Below, in pieces: positions 50,371 through 60,737 of a DNA stretch of 64,000 nucleotides (its first letter is position 1; each line of letters opens with the position of its first letter). The stretch lies in the NCBI GenBank assembly GCA_035279865.1, contig DATEGY010000124.1, positions 1 through 64,000 of the forward strand, given 5' to 3'. A program made the position numbers and the translations under genes. Source of the DNA: 40CM-2-70-7 sp035279865. GTDB taxonomy: Bacteria > Gemmatimonadota > Gemmatimonadetes > Gemmatimonadales > GWC2-71-9. The notes under the pieces are model-generated. The model searched no databases, had not been told where the DNA came from, and saw nothing but the letters and a program-made list of their open reading frames with translations.

Positions 50371-51633
50371 ATGCTTCAAGGAGGCGCGGGGGGCCGGCGG
50401 GTGGCGATCGTCGCCGGGTGTCGGACGCCGTTCGCCAAGTCCGGGACGGTCTTCAGGGACGTGCTTGCGGTGGATCTCGCCCGTCACGCGGGCCGCGAGC
50501 TGCTGGAGCGCGCAAACCTCGATCCGAAAGAAGTGGACGAAGTGGTGTTCGGGCAGGTCGTCGCATCGCCCTTGGTGCCGAACATCGCCCGTGAGGTCAG
50601 TCTGCTGCCCCAGCTTCCCAAGGAAGTCCCGGCGTACACGGTCAACCGGGCCTGCGCCTCGTCGGGCCAGGCGGTGACCAACGCCGCCGACCAGATCGCC
50701 CGCGGTCACGCGGACGTGATCCTCGCCGGCGGCGTCGAGTCCCTGTCCGACATCCCCATCCTCCATACCCACCGGATGGCGCAGATCCTCGTGGAACTGT
50801 CGAAAGCGAGGTCCCTGGGCGCCCGGCTCGCGACGCTCGCCAAGATCAGGCCCCGGGACCTGGTGCCGGTCTCCCCCGCCATCTCCGAGCCCTCGACGGG
50901 TGAAACGATGGGGCAGTCGGCGGAGAAGATGGCCAAGGAAAACGGCATCACCCGCGAGGCCCAGGATCAGTGGGCCCTCCGCAGTCACCGTCTCGCCGCC
51001 GCGGGGACCGCCGACGGCCGTCTGCGGGCCGAGATCGTGCCGTGGTTTCCGGTGGATGGGGGAGCGCCGATCACGTCCGACAACGGCATCCGCACCGACA
51101 CCACGCTCGAGCAGATGGCCAGGCTCAAACCTGTCTTCGACCGGCGCTACGGGTCGGTCACGGCGGCCAATTCGTCGCCGCTCACCGACGGTGCCTCCGC
51201 CGTGCTCCTGATGAGCGAAGACGCAGCCGCCGCCCTCGGCTACAAGCCGCTCGCGTTCCTCAAGTCCTACGCCGTCGCCGCCGTCGATCCCGGATGGCAG
51301 CTCCTCCAGGGCCCGATCTGGGCCGTCCCGAAGGCGCTCGAACGCGCCGGGATCCCCTGGAGTGCCCTGGGATTGCTCGAGGTGCATGAGGCCTTCGCGG
51401 CGCAGGTCCTCTCGAACTTCAAGGGCTGGGGTGAGAAGAACTGGGACGTGAACCCCGACATCATCAACGTGATGGGCGGATCCATCGCCATCGGCCATCC
51501 CTTCGGCGCCACGGGCGGACGGGTGATCACCACCCTCGCGAACGAAATGAACCGCCGCGACGTCCAGTTCGGCCTGGTCTCGATCTGCGCGCAGGGCGGC
51601 ATGGCGTTCGCCTGCGTGCTGGAGCGCGTCTGA
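50371..51633 (+). CDS. fadI: Acetyl-CoA acyltransferase (thiolase), FadI-like
   Basis: A 420-residue thiolase for the last step of fatty-acid beta-oxidation. The acyl-carrying cysteine is C95 in NRACASSGQA, the His is in VHEAFAAQVL, and the second pair is GHPFGATGGR and CAQGGMAFA. The length and the pairing with a FadJ-like gene fit the FadI branch rather than FadA. GGGGAGA lies before ATG 50371. The stop shares one base with the ATG of the next gene. Confidence 0.93.
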   Translation: MLQGGAGGRRVAIVAGCRTPFAKSGTVFRDVLAVDLARHAGRELLERANLDPKEVDEVVFGQVVASPLVPNIAREVSLLPQLPKEVPAYTVNRACASSGQAVTNAADQIARGHADVILAGGVESLSDIPILHTHRMAQILVELSKARSLGARLATLAKIRPRDLVPVSPAISEPSTGETMGQSAEKMAKENGITREAQDQWALRSHRLAAAGTADGRLRAEIVPWFPVDGGAPITSDNGIRTDTTLEQMARLKPVFDRRYGSVTAANSSPLTDGASAVLLMSEDAAAALGYKPLAFLKSYAVAAVDPGWQLLQGPIWAVPKALERAGIPWSALGLLEVHEAFAAQVLSNFKGWGEKNWDVNPDIINVMGGSIAIGHPFGATGGRVITTLANEMNRRDVQFGLVSICAQGGMAFACVLERV

Positions 51634-53762
51634 TGGCGGGCCCCGCGCTGACTTGGGAGATCAAGGACGGCATTGCGGTCGTCACGTTCGACACGCCGGG
51701 CTCGTCCGTGAACGTGATCTCGGCGTCCGTGAAACGGGAAGTGATCGCGGCGTTCGAGACGCTGAAGGCCGACGAGCGGGTAAAGGCGGTCGCCTTCCTG
51801 TCCGGGAAACGGGACAACTTCATCGCCGGCGCCGATATCGAGGAGTTCGTCGCGCTCAAGACCGCCGCCGAGGCGGAGCAGCTGTCCGCCGAGGGCCAGG
51901 CGATGCTGGGCCGGATCGCCGATTTCCCGAAACCCGTGGTGGCGGGCATCCACGGCGGCTGCGTGGGGGGCGGTCTCGAGTTCTCCCTCTGCTGCACGTA
52001 TCGCGTCGCCACCGACCACCCCAAGACCTCGATCGGCCTCCCCGAGGTCCGCCTCGGCATTCTGCCGGGTGCCGGCGGGTGCCAGCGGCTGCCCCGTCTC
52101 ATCGGCCTCCGCGCCGCGCTCGACATCATCCTGGCCGGCAAGACCGTGCCCGCGAAGAAGGCGCTGCAGCTCGGGATGATCGACGAGATGGTCCCGCCGT
52201 CGATCCTGCGCCGGATCACGCTGGACGCCGCCAGGAAGCTCGCCGGCGGATGGCGCCCGCATCGCAAACGGCCCGGCGGATTCATGGGCTTCCTCCTCGA
52301 CGGGAATCCACTCGGCCGATCGCTCGTGTTCCGGATGGCCCGGAAAAACGTGGAGCGGGAGACGCACGGCAACTACCCCGCCCCTCCCGCGGCACTCGAC
52401 GCCGTCGAGTTCGGGTTGAAGCACGGCATCACCGCCGGGCTCGCGCACGAAGCGAAAGGTTTCGGAGCGCTTGCCGTCACGGACGTCTCCCGCAAGCTGG
52501 TCGGGATTTTCTTCGCCGAGCAGGCCCTGAAGAAGGACTTCGGGATCGACAACCCTCCGCCCCCGGCCGAAGTCCGCCGTCTCGGCGTGGTGGGATCGGG
52601 GTTCATGGGGTCCGGCATCGCGGGCACCGCCGTGACGCAGGCCATGGTCGACGTGCGGCTCAAGGACGCCGACCTGGTGCACATCTCGAAGGGCATCGCC
52701 GCGGCTCGCGCTGTGGTGGAAGAGCGCTTCAAGAGACGCCGGATCACCAAGTACGACCGCACCCGGCTCCTGGCGTTGGTTTCGGGGGATGCCGCCTTCA
52801 CGGGATTCGGCCGCGCCGACCTCGTGATCGAGGCGGTGTTCGAAGACCTGAAGGTCAAGCAGGCCGTGCTGAAGGACGTCGAGGCGGTCATCCCGCCCGC
52901 CGCCATTTTCGCCACCAACACGTCGACGATCCCCATCGGGGACATCGCCTCAGCGTCCAGCCGGCCCGGCCAGGTGATCGGCATGCACTTCTTCTCGCCG
53001 GTACCCCGGATGCCCCTGGTGGAGATCATCCCCGCCCGGCATACGTCGCCCGCCACGGTGAGCACTACCGTGGCCTTCGGGAGAAGGATGGGAAAGACGC
53101 CGGTGGTCGTGAAGGACAGCCCGGGCTTCTGGGTGAACCGGATTCTCGGACCGTACCTGTGCGAGGCCGCCCACGTGCTCCTGGGCGGATCGAGTATCGA
53201 AGACATCGACGCCGCGCTGGTGCAGTTCGGGTTCCCGGTGGGGCCCATCGCGCTGCTCGACGAAGTGGGTCTCGATGTGGCCGGTCACGCCGGGGAGGTG
53301 CTTTACCAGGCGTTCGGCGAGCGGCTGAAGCCGGCGCCCCCCCTCGAGGCGATGGTCAAGGCCGGCCGCCTGGGCCGGAAAGTGGGAAAGGGCTTCTACC
53401 GGTACGAGGGTGGGAAGAAGCGGGGCGTGGATGAAACGGTCTATCAGCTCATCGGCGTGCATCCCAACGGCGGTCCCCGAGCCGGGGAGATCGTCCAGCG
53501 CCTGTCACTGGCCATGGTGAACGAAGCGGCGCAGGCCCTGTCGGAAGGTGTGGTACGCTCCCCGCGGGATGGAGACATGGCGGCCGTCTACGGAATCGGG
53601 TTCCCGCCCTTCCGCGGCGGGCCGCTCAAGTACGCCGACGACCTCGGGGCGGCGCGTGTGGTGGATGACCTGGGGCGGCTCGCCGAGCGCCTGGGATCGC
53701 GGTTCACACCCTGCGACGCGCTGCAGCAGCTCGCGCGGAGCGGCGGCACTTTCTACTCCTGA
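51633..53762 (+). CDS. fadJ: Fatty oxidation alpha subunit, FadJ-like (hydratase and dehydrogenase)
   Basis: A 709-residue bifunctional enzyme. Residues about 1-190 form the enoyl-CoA hydratase domain, with the oxyanion-hole segments FIAGADI and HGGCVGGGLEFSLCC. The NAD-binding Rossmann motif GSGFMGSGIAG begins near residue 321, with NTSTIPIGDIA and GMHFFSPVPRMPLVE following. The C-terminal 3-hydroxyacyl-CoA dehydrogenase domains run to the end (GIGFPPFRGGPLKYAD). It works in complex with the thiolase encoded just upstream. Length and domain order are normal. Confidence 0.95.
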   Translation: MAGPALTWEIKDGIAVVTFDTPGSSVNVISASVKREVIAAFETLKADERVKAVAFLSGKRDNFIAGADIEEFVALKTAAEAEQLSAEGQAMLGRIADFPKPVVAGIHGGCVGGGLEFSLCCTYRVATDHPKTSIGLPEVRLGILPGAGGCQRLPRLIGLRAALDIILAGKTVPAKKALQLGMIDEMVPPSILRRITLDAARKLAGGWRPHRKRPGGFMGFLLDGNPLGRSLVFRMARKNVERETHGNYPAPPAALDAVEFGLKHGITAGLAHEAKGFGALAVTDVSRKLVGIFFAEQALKKDFGIDNPPPPAEVRRLGVVGSGFMGSGIAGTAVTQAMVDVRLKDADLVHISKGIAAARAVVEERFKRRRITKYDRTRLLALVSGDAAFTGFGRADLVIEAVFEDLKVKQAVLKDVEAVIPPAAIFATNTSTIPIGDIASASSRPGQVIGMHFFSPVPRMPLVEIIPARHTSPATVSTTVAFGRRMGKTPVVVKDSPGFWVNRILGPYLCEAAHVLLGGSSIEDIDAALVQFGFPVGPIALLDEVGLDVAGHAGEVLYQAFGERLKPAPPLEAMVKAGRLGRKVGKGFYRYEGGKKRGVDETVYQLIGVHPNGGPRAGEIVQRLSLAMVNEAAQALSEGVVRSPRDGDMAAVYGIGFPPFRGGPLKYADDLGAARVVDDLGRLAERLGSRFTPCDALQQLARSGGTFYS

Positions 53763-53784
53763 TCAGCTAAAGGATTCCCCGACG

Positions 53785-54720
53785 ATGCTGCGCGCCGGCC
53801 TTCTCTGGCTCAGCGAGCAACCGCAGATCTTCCGGTTCGTCCGGTCCAGCCGGCTGGCGCAGAAGTTCGCGTCCCGGTTCGTCGCCGGCGAAACCGTCGC
53901 CTCCGCCATCGGCGTACTCAAGGACTTGAACACCGCAAATCTCACCGTGAGCCTCGACCTGCTCGGCGAATCCGTGCACTCGCCGGAGGAGGCGAAGGCG
54001 GCCCAGCAGGCCTACCTCGAGCTGCTCGATCGCATTCAGAGCGAGGGGGGCAACGGCAACGTTTCGGTGAAACTCACCCAGATGGGTCTCGACATCGACG
54101 AGGCACTCTGCGTGGCGAACCTCCGGTCCATCATTGGGCGGGCCAAGCAATACCACTCGTTCGTCCGTCTCGACATGGAAGGCTCGGACTACACCGAGCG
54201 CACGCTCTCGCTGTTCACGCGCACCCTGTACCCCGAGTTCGGGCAGACCACCGGCGTGGTCCTCCAGTCCTATCTCCGGCGCACGGCCCAGGACGTGGAC
54301 GCCATGATCGGCCTGGCCGCCCGCGTGCGGCTCTGCAAGGGCGCGTACCAGGAGCCCGCCACCGTGGCCTTTCCCAACAAGGCCGACGTCGACGCGAACT
54401 ACGTGGCCTGCATGGAACAGCTCATGGAGCGGGGAAACTATCCGGGCCTCGCCACCCATGACGAGAAGATCATCGAGCACGCCAAGGAGTTCGCGAAGCA
54501 AAAGGGCATCGGTGCCGAGCGGTTCGAATTCCAGATGCTGTATGGCGTGCGCCGCGACCTGCAGGTCAAGCTCCGCAAAGAGGGCTGGAATCTCCGCGTC
54601 TACGTCCCCTACGGCACCCACTGGTATCCCTACCTGATGCGGCGGCTGGCGGAACGTCCGGCGAACCTGTGGTTCATCCTCGGCAACGTGATCCGGGAGT
54701 CGCTACGCCGGAAGAATTGA
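53785..54720 (+). CDS. Proline dehydrogenase
   Basis: A 311-residue monofunctional FAD enzyme that oxidises proline to pyrroline-5-carboxylate. Signature segments are SLDLLGESVHSPEEA, VSVKLTQMGLDID, RLDMEGSDYTERTL, LQSYLRRTAQDVD, RLCKGAYQEP, ATHDEKII and the C-terminal RVYVPYGTHWYPYLMRRLAERP that binds substrate. It is the PutA PRODH-domain-like Thermus/Bacillus form without the P5C dehydrogenase. ATG 53785 follows fadJ by 22 bases; the frame upstream is alternate-frame fadJ. The last bases overlap a TTG start of the next gene. Confidence 0.93.
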   Translation: MLRAGLLWLSEQPQIFRFVRSSRLAQKFASRFVAGETVASAIGVLKDLNTANLTVSLDLLGESVHSPEEAKAAQQAYLELLDRIQSEGGNGNVSVKLTQMGLDIDEALCVANLRSIIGRAKQYHSFVRLDMEGSDYTERTLSLFTRTLYPEFGQTTGVVLQSYLRRTAQDVDAMIGLAARVRLCKGAYQEPATVAFPNKADVDANYVACMEQLMERGNYPGLATHDEKIIEHAKEFAKQKGIGAERFEFQMLYGVRRDLQVKLRKEGWNLRVYVPYGTHWYPYLMRRLAERPANLWFILGNVIRESLRRKN

Positions 54721-55022
54721 CGTCTCCCGATGGGACCCTGGGCGGCTATCAGCGGGTGCACCAGCGGGCACCGGCGTTCGGGGGAAGCGATGGGCAGGCC
54801 TACACGGTGTCGACGTTCGTGGACGACGATCCCGATCCGGCCGGGCGGTACGGCGCCGCGCTCCTCTTCATCCGCTGGTCCGAGGCCGGAGACCGGCCGG
54901 TGGGTCACGTCGAAACCGACTACCTGGCGTTCGGAGCCACTCCCGACGCCGCGCTGCTCCCCCTCCTCGCGCTGACCCTGGAAGACGTCAAAGCCCACCT
55001 CGACCGTCTCCTGGCGCTGTGA
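54717..55022 (+). CDS. Small conserved-looking protein between PRODH and RsgA genes
   Basis: A 101-residue soluble acidic protein (MTSPDGTLGGYQRVHQRAPA to HLDRLLAL) with a beta-rich middle (GAALLFIRWSE, HVETDYLAFG) and a helical end. No family was recognised. TTG 54717 overlaps the PRODH stop as TTGA, and the stop overlaps the rsgA GTG, so it is tightly coupled on both sides, which is the main argument that it is real. An N-terminal extension into the PRODH gene is possible but unlikely. Confidence 0.68.
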   Translation: MTSPDGTLGGYQRVHQRAPAFGGSDGQAYTVSTFVDDDPDPAGRYGAALLFIRWSEAGDRPVGHVETDYLAFGATPDAALLPLLALTLEDVKAHLDRLLAL

Positions 55023-55945
55023 GCTCCGGCGTGGTGCTGGCACGCGCGGGGTCCACGTACCGCGTCCATGTGGACGGGCGCGAAATCACCGCGACGCTCC
55101 GCGGCAAGCTCAAACACAAGGACGACGACCGCGTGGTGGTGGGTGACGTCGTGGAGCTGGATCTGGAGTCCCCGGATTCCGGCGCCATCACGGGCATCAC
55201 GCCGCGGAAGTCCGTGCTGGAACGCCGCGCCGCGGGCCAGGGAGCGAGCCGGGCCCAGCCGATCGCGGCGAACGTCGACCAGGTCCTGGTGGTGGTGTCG
55301 GCACGGGACCCCGAGCCGACGCCGCGGATGATCGACCGCTTTCTGATCATCGCCGAGGCGAACCACCTACCGGCGATCGTGGTGGTGAACAAGGCCGAGC
55401 TGGACCGGGACGCGGGTCCGGCCCTCGCCACCCGCTACCAGGCCGCCGGGTATCCCGTGCTCTTCACCTCGGTGAAAGCGGTCGAGGGGTTGGAGGAGCT
55501 CGAGCGGGCCTTGCGGGGGCGCGAAACGGTGCTCGCCGGTCAGTCGGGCGTAGGGAAGTCGAGCCTCTTGAACGCCATCGAACCGGGATTGAAGCTCCGG
55601 ATCGGAGCCATCAGCGAGAAGTGGCGCACCGGGAAGCATACGACCACCGCCGCTGAGCTGATCCCCCTGAAGGCGGGCGGGTATGTGGTGGACACGCCCG
55701 GGATGCGGGAGGTGGGGGCTTGGGGCATCGAGCCCGCCGACCTGGCCTCATGCTTCCCCGAGTTCCGGAGTTTCCTGGGCCACTGCCGCTTCGACAACTG
55801 CCGGCATCTGACTGAGCCCTCGTGCGCGGTACGGCGGGGTGCCGAGGAGGGAGCGTTTCCGGCGGACCGTCTCGTCTCGTATGAGCGGCTCTACGAGGAG
55901 CTCAACGTTCCTTCCTGGTCCAGCGGTCGGCGTCGCGGGTCCTGA
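55019..55945 (+). CDS. rsgA: Ribosome small-subunit-dependent GTPase A
   Basis: A 308-residue circularly permuted GTPase for late 30S maturation. An N-terminal OB domain (about 1-75) is followed by the GTPase domain with motif order G4-G1-G3: NKAEL, GQSGVGKSSLLNAI (P-loop starting at about residue 174), DTPGMREVG. A C-terminal zinc motif is visible (CFPEF, CRFDNCRHLTEPSC). GTG 55019 overlaps the preceding stop. The last 44 bases overlap the convergent MazG-like gene. Confidence 0.95.
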   Translation: MSSGVVLARAGSTYRVHVDGREITATLRGKLKHKDDDRVVVGDVVELDLESPDSGAITGITPRKSVLERRAAGQGASRAQPIAANVDQVLVVVSARDPEPTPRMIDRFLIIAEANHLPAIVVVNKAELDRDAGPALATRYQAAGYPVLFTSVKAVEGLEELERALRGRETVLAGQSGVGKSSLLNAIEPGLKLRIGAISEKWRTGKHTTTAAELIPLKAGGYVVDTPGMREVGAWGIEPADLASCFPEFRSFLGHCRFDNCRHLTEPSCAVRRGAEEGAFPADRLVSYERLYEELNVPSWSSGRRRGS

Positions 55946-56222
55946 CCTTCGCCAGGGTCGCCGCGAAGGCCTGATCGAGATCGATGGCCTGGGAGTTGGC
56001 GAGACAGATCACGACGAACAGGATGTCGCCCAGCTCGAGGGCCAGATCCCCGTCCGGTTCATCGGCCTTCTTCGTCTTCTGACCGAACCGGTGATTGATC
56101 TCGCGGGCCAGCTCGCCTACTTCTTCGGTGAGCCGTGCGAGATTGGTGAGCGGACTGAAATATCCTTCTTTATATTGGCTGATCCATTGATCGACTGCCG
56201 CCTGGGCCTCGCCAAAGGACAC
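55902..56222 (-). CDS. MazG-like nucleotide pyrophosphohydrolase
   Basis: A 106-residue all-alpha NTP pyrophosphohydrolase. The metal-binding motif is EEVGELAREIN (about residues 33-43) with ELGDILFVVICLANSQ (about 63-78), the E-X2-E and E-X2-D pairs of the MazG/iMazG family. It hydrolyses nucleoside triphosphates to monophosphates, perhaps for cleansing of odd nucleotides. GTG 56222 lies 8 bases behind a GGAGG and only 14 bases from the divergent start at 56237. Confidence 0.9.
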   Translation of the reverse strand: MSFGEAQAAVDQWISQYKEGYFSPLTNLARLTEEVGELAREINHRFGQKTKKADEPDGDLALELGDILFVVICLANSQAIDLDQAFAATLAKVRTRDADRWTRKER

Positions 56223-56233
56223 CGGAGCCTCCG
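56223..56233. promoter_or_regulatory. Palindrome carrying ribosome-binding sites of divergent genes
   Basis: CGGAGCCTCCG is a palindrome in the 14-base gap between GTG 56222 (minus) and GTG 56237 (plus). On the minus strand it provides the GGAGG of the MazG-like gene and on the plus strand a weaker GGAG for the DUF1015 gene. The promoters of each gene must lie inside the other gene's coding region. Confidence 0.6.
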
Positions 56234-56236
56234 TTC

Positions 56237-57471
<1,235 letters not shown>

Positions 57472-57475
<4 letters not shown>

Positions 57476-57738
57476 GTGCCGGCCGTCCGCGGGAGAAGAT
57501 CCTCGAGAACCTGGAGTCGGTGTACCGGGAAGCGTACGACCGGGCCAAGGGTACGGGGGACGAGCGCCGCATGGCCGACCTCGACGCCGCCTACCAGCGG
57601 GAACAGCTGTTGCTCGAAGTGTTGCTCGACATCCGGGACAGCCTGTCGGCGAAAGCCCCCGCGGGGTCCGCCCCGTCGCCTGGTCCCGATCCCATCACCA
57701 CCCTCGAAACCATCCGCAGAATCAGCCAGCTTCGCTAA
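57472..57738 (+). CDS. Small helical protein coupled to DUF1015 gene
   Basis: An 88-residue protein. Residues 5-60 are charged and probably helical or coiled coil (KILENLESVYREAYDRAKG, AYQREQLLLEVLLDIRDSL); a Pro/Ala-rich linker and a short helix (TLETIRRISQLR) end it. No family was recognised. GTG 57472 overlaps the DUF1015 stop (GTGA), and the next gene follows by 11 bases. Confidence 0.7.
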
Positions 57739-57749
57739 GGGAGATTGTG

Positions 57750-59399
57750 ATGCGCCGCCTTTCCTTGTTGCTGCTCCTGCCCGCCATCGCCTGTGGTCAG
57801 AAGGCCGACCTCGTCATCACCCACGGAATGGTCTGGACCGGGACGAGCTCCGGCGGGCCTCAGCCGGGGGGTGTCGCGATCGTGGGCGACAAGATCGTCG
57901 CTGTCGGCGACAGCGCGTCCCTCGCGCCGTTCCTGGGTTCGGGCACACGGGTGATCGACGCACGGGGCGGCCTGATCGCTCCCGGGTTCAACGATGCCCA
58001 CACGCACTTTGTGGATGGCGGCTTCCAGCTCTCGTCGGTGGATCTGCGCACGGCGGCGACGCCGCAGGAATTCATCCGGCGCATCGCGCAGTTCGCGCAA
58101 ACCCGGAAGCCGGGGGAGTGGATCACCGGCGGCGACTGGGACCATACGCTCTGGCCCGGGCAGCCGCTGCCGCGGCGCGAGTGGATCGACTCGGTGACGC
58201 GCGACATCCCGGTGTTCATCAGCCGCCTGGATGGCCACGAAGCGCTGGCGAACACGGCTGCATTGACGGCCGCGAACGTCACGAAGAACACGCCGACCCC
58301 GGCGGGCGGCGAGATCCTCCACGACGCGAAAACCGGCGAGCCCACCGGGATCTTCAAGGACAACGCGCTGGCCCTGATCGCCCGCGCCGTTCCCGACCCC
58401 TCACCCGAACGGCTCGACTCGGCCGTAGCCCGCGCGCAGACCTATGCGGAGTCCCTTGGCCTCACCGGAACGTCGTTCGTCTCGGTTCCCTTCACCGATT
58501 GGGCGAGCCTGAGGCGGATGGAGAAGGCCGGTAGACTGACCATGCGCTTCACGCTGTACTTGCCGCTCACGCAGTGGCACCTGGTGGCCGACTCCGTGAA
58601 GGCTCTCGGCGCCGGCGACGACTGGGTGCGCGTGGCGGGGGTGAAGGGCTACATGGACGGCTCGGCGGGCGCGCGGACCGCGAAATTCTACGAGCCGTAC
58701 TCCGATTCGGCCGGGTACACCGGGCTCTTCCGCAGCCCCCCCGACAGCATGGCCCGGTGGATCGGCGCGGCGGACTCGGCCGGGCTCCAGATCGCCGTGC
58801 ACGCCATCGGGGACCAGGCCAACGGCGTGCTCCTCGCGATCTACGACAGCGTCGGGAAGGCCCATGGCCGGCGCGATCGCCGGTTCCGCGTGGAGCATGC
58901 GCAGCACCTTCGCGCGCAGGACATCCCGACGTTCGGTGCCGACGGGATCGTGGCGTCGGTCCAGCCGTCGCACCTGACCGATGACGGCCGCTGGATCGAA
59001 AAGCGCATCGGGCCGGAGCGCATCAAGACGACCTATCCCTTCCGGACTCTGCTCGACACCCACGCGGTGCTGGCGTTCGGCTCTGACTGGGACGTGGCGA
59101 CCCCTGATCCACTGAAGGGCATCGATGCCGCGGTCACCCGCCGCACCAATGACGGGAAGAACGAAGGCGGCTGGATTCCGGCGGAAAAGATCACGGTGGC
59201 CGAGGCGCTGCGGGCCTACACCTGGGGGAACGCCTACGCGGTCTCGCAGGAAACGAAGCGCGGGACGCTCGCCCCCGGGATGTACGCGGACGTCGTGGTG
59301 GTCGACCACAATCTCTTCGCCATTCCGGCCGACTCCATCCGGGACACTCATGTGAGTGCCACGGTCGTCGCCGGGAAGGTGGTGTTCGAGCGGAAATAG
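57750..59399 (+). CDS. Exported amidohydrolase, YtcJ-like
   Basis: A 549-residue metal-dependent amidohydrolase. The N-terminus MRRLSLLLLLPAIACGQ is a lipoprotein-like signal, so it is probably a lipid-anchored extracytoplasmic enzyme. The metal-binding HTH motif is in APGFNDAHTHFVDGG; the middle has TGIFKDNAL and HAIGDQANG, and the late catalytic Asp is in FGSDWDVATPDPL. YtcJ-type members hydrolyse N-substituted formamides or imines; the true substrate is unknown. ATG 57750 lies behind AAGGGAG; the longer upstream frame is alternate-frame sequence. Confidence 0.9.
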   Translation: MRRLSLLLLLPAIACGQKADLVITHGMVWTGTSSGGPQPGGVAIVGDKIVAVGDSASLAPFLGSGTRVIDARGGLIAPGFNDAHTHFVDGGFQLSSVDLRTAATPQEFIRRIAQFAQTRKPGEWITGGDWDHTLWPGQPLPRREWIDSVTRDIPVFISRLDGHEALANTAALTAANVTKNTPTPAGGEILHDAKTGEPTGIFKDNALALIARAVPDPSPERLDSAVARAQTYAESLGLTGTSFVSVPFTDWASLRRMEKAGRLTMRFTLYLPLTQWHLVADSVKALGAGDDWVRVAGVKGYMDGSAGARTAKFYEPYSDSAGYTGLFRSPPDSMARWIGAADSAGLQIAVHAIGDQANGVLLAIYDSVGKAHGRRDRRFRVEHAQHLRAQDIPTFGADGIVASVQPSHLTDDGRWIEKRIGPERIKTTYPFRTLLDTHAVLAFGSDWDVATPDPLKGIDAAVTRRTNDGKNEGGWIPAEKITVAEALRAYTWGNAYAVSQETKRGTLAPGMYADVVVVDHNLFAIPADSIRDTHVSATVVAGKVVFERK

Positions 59400-59549
59400 C
59401 CTCGAGCAGCGTCCCGATCTGCAACATCAGCGACCTGGCAGTTCGCAACCGCGCCTCCAGATTGAAGTTGCTCGCTTTGTTCGGGAACGCCGCATTGGCG
59501 ACCCGGGACGCCGCAAAAACGCCTGTCTGAACTGCGCAGGGGGTCGCCG
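59400..59549. other. Intergenic region before the TPR protein gene
   Basis: A 150-base gap of normal composition. No hairpin terminator, tRNA or clear operator was seen. It must hold the 3' end of the amidohydrolase transcript and possibly a promoter for the TPR-S41 pair. Confidence 0.3.
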
Positions 59550-60737
59550 ATGAGGGCGCACCAAGCCGTCTTTCGCTTTCTCGTGGGATTCGCCTGCCTG
59601 TCGCGCGGGGCCGCCGCGCAGAAGGACAGCATCGCGCTCCTGGAAGCGCGCGTTCGGGCAGGTGATTCCCTGGACGCGGAGACGCAGTTCCGTCTGGGCC
59701 GCTACTACGAGTTCGCGAACCGGTATGACGACGAAGAGCGCGCGTTCCGAACCGCCATCGCCGCCGATCCCCGCTACGCGCCGGCCTACCTCTGGCTGGG
59801 CGACCTGCCGTACGTTCGTGAACCGAAGCTCATCAAGGACGAGCAGAAGAACCGCGTGCCCCCCGAATGGACCAAGGCCCTCGACGACGCGGCGCGGCTC
59901 CGCGTGCAGGCCCTCTTGATCGATCCGCTGGTCGACTGGCGCGCCCGCGACGAAAAGCCGATTCCCCAGGACATGGTGCAGGTGCCCGAATATTCTGGAT
60001 ACGAGGATGAAACGACCAACTACCTGGGCTGGATCGGGATCGCCGGGCTGGCCTACGAGCGCTACGAGCTTTCCTACAGTGCCATGGATCTCTACCGGAC
60101 TCGCCGCTTCCGCTCGAGCCCAGAAGACTCCATCCCGCCGTGGGTGTACTTCGTCCACGGCATCGCGGCGGCCCACCTCGGCGCGTACGACAAAGCGAGT
60201 ACCGATTTCGAGGTCCTGATGAAGCGGGCGACGGCCGTGGAGCGTTCCGATTCCGTCATCAATTTTCCGCTCAACACCAACGACTTCCGGTACCTGCTGG
60301 CCATTTTCAAGGAGCGGATGCACAAGCCGGCGGACGCCATCCAGCTCTATCAGGACGCCATCAACGCCGACCTCGGCTTCTACATGGCCCATGCCCACCT
60401 CGCCCAGATCTACCGGCAGTACAAGATGTGGGACAAGGCGGTGGCGGAGGCGCAGGCCGCCGTCGACGCCAATCCGGAGGATGCGTCGCTACGCCTGGAT
60501 CTTGGCGTCATTGACGCGGAGGCCGGACGCGCGGCCGACGCCGTCCTGGCGCTGGAGAAAGCCGTCCACCTGGACCCGCGCTGCCCGGCGGCGTACTATC
60601 GCCTCGGCGTCGTAGCCCAGCAGGCGAACCAGCCCGGCGACGCCCGGGACGCGCTGACTCATTTCATCGCGATTGCCCCGCATCAGATGGCGACCGAGGT
60701 GGCGGATGCCCGGAAGCGCATTGATTCGTTGCACTAA
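59550..60737 (+). CDS. Secreted TPR-repeat protein
   Basis: A 395-residue exported protein. A signal peptide (VFRFLVGFACLSRGAAA) is followed by TPR units, for example AETQFRLGRYYEFANRYDDEERAF near residue 40 and, in the C-terminal third, three consecutive units (DAIQLYQDAINADLGFYMAH, KMWDKAVAEAQAAVDANPED, DAVLALEKAVHLDPRCPAAY). The middle (about 85-220) is divergent. TPR proteins are scaffolds; this one may present substrates to, or assist, the S41 protease encoded next, whose start lies inside its 3' end. Confidence 0.85.
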   Translation: MRAHQAVFRFLVGFACLSRGAAAQKDSIALLEARVRAGDSLDAETQFRLGRYYEFANRYDDEERAFRTAIAADPRYAPAYLWLGDLPYVREPKLIKDEQKNRVPPEWTKALDDAARLRVQALLIDPLVDWRARDEKPIPQDMVQVPEYSGYEDETTNYLGWIGIAGLAYERYELSYSAMDLYRTRRFRSSPEDSIPPWVYFVHGIAAAHLGAYDKASTDFEVLMKRATAVERSDSVINFPLNTNDFRYLLAIFKERMHKPADAIQLYQDAINADLGFYMAHAHLAQIYRQYKMWDKAVAEAQAAVDANPEDASLRLDLGVIDAEAGRAADAVLALEKAVHLDPRCPAAYYRLGVVAQQANQPGDARDALTHFIAIAPHQMATEVADARKRIDSLH

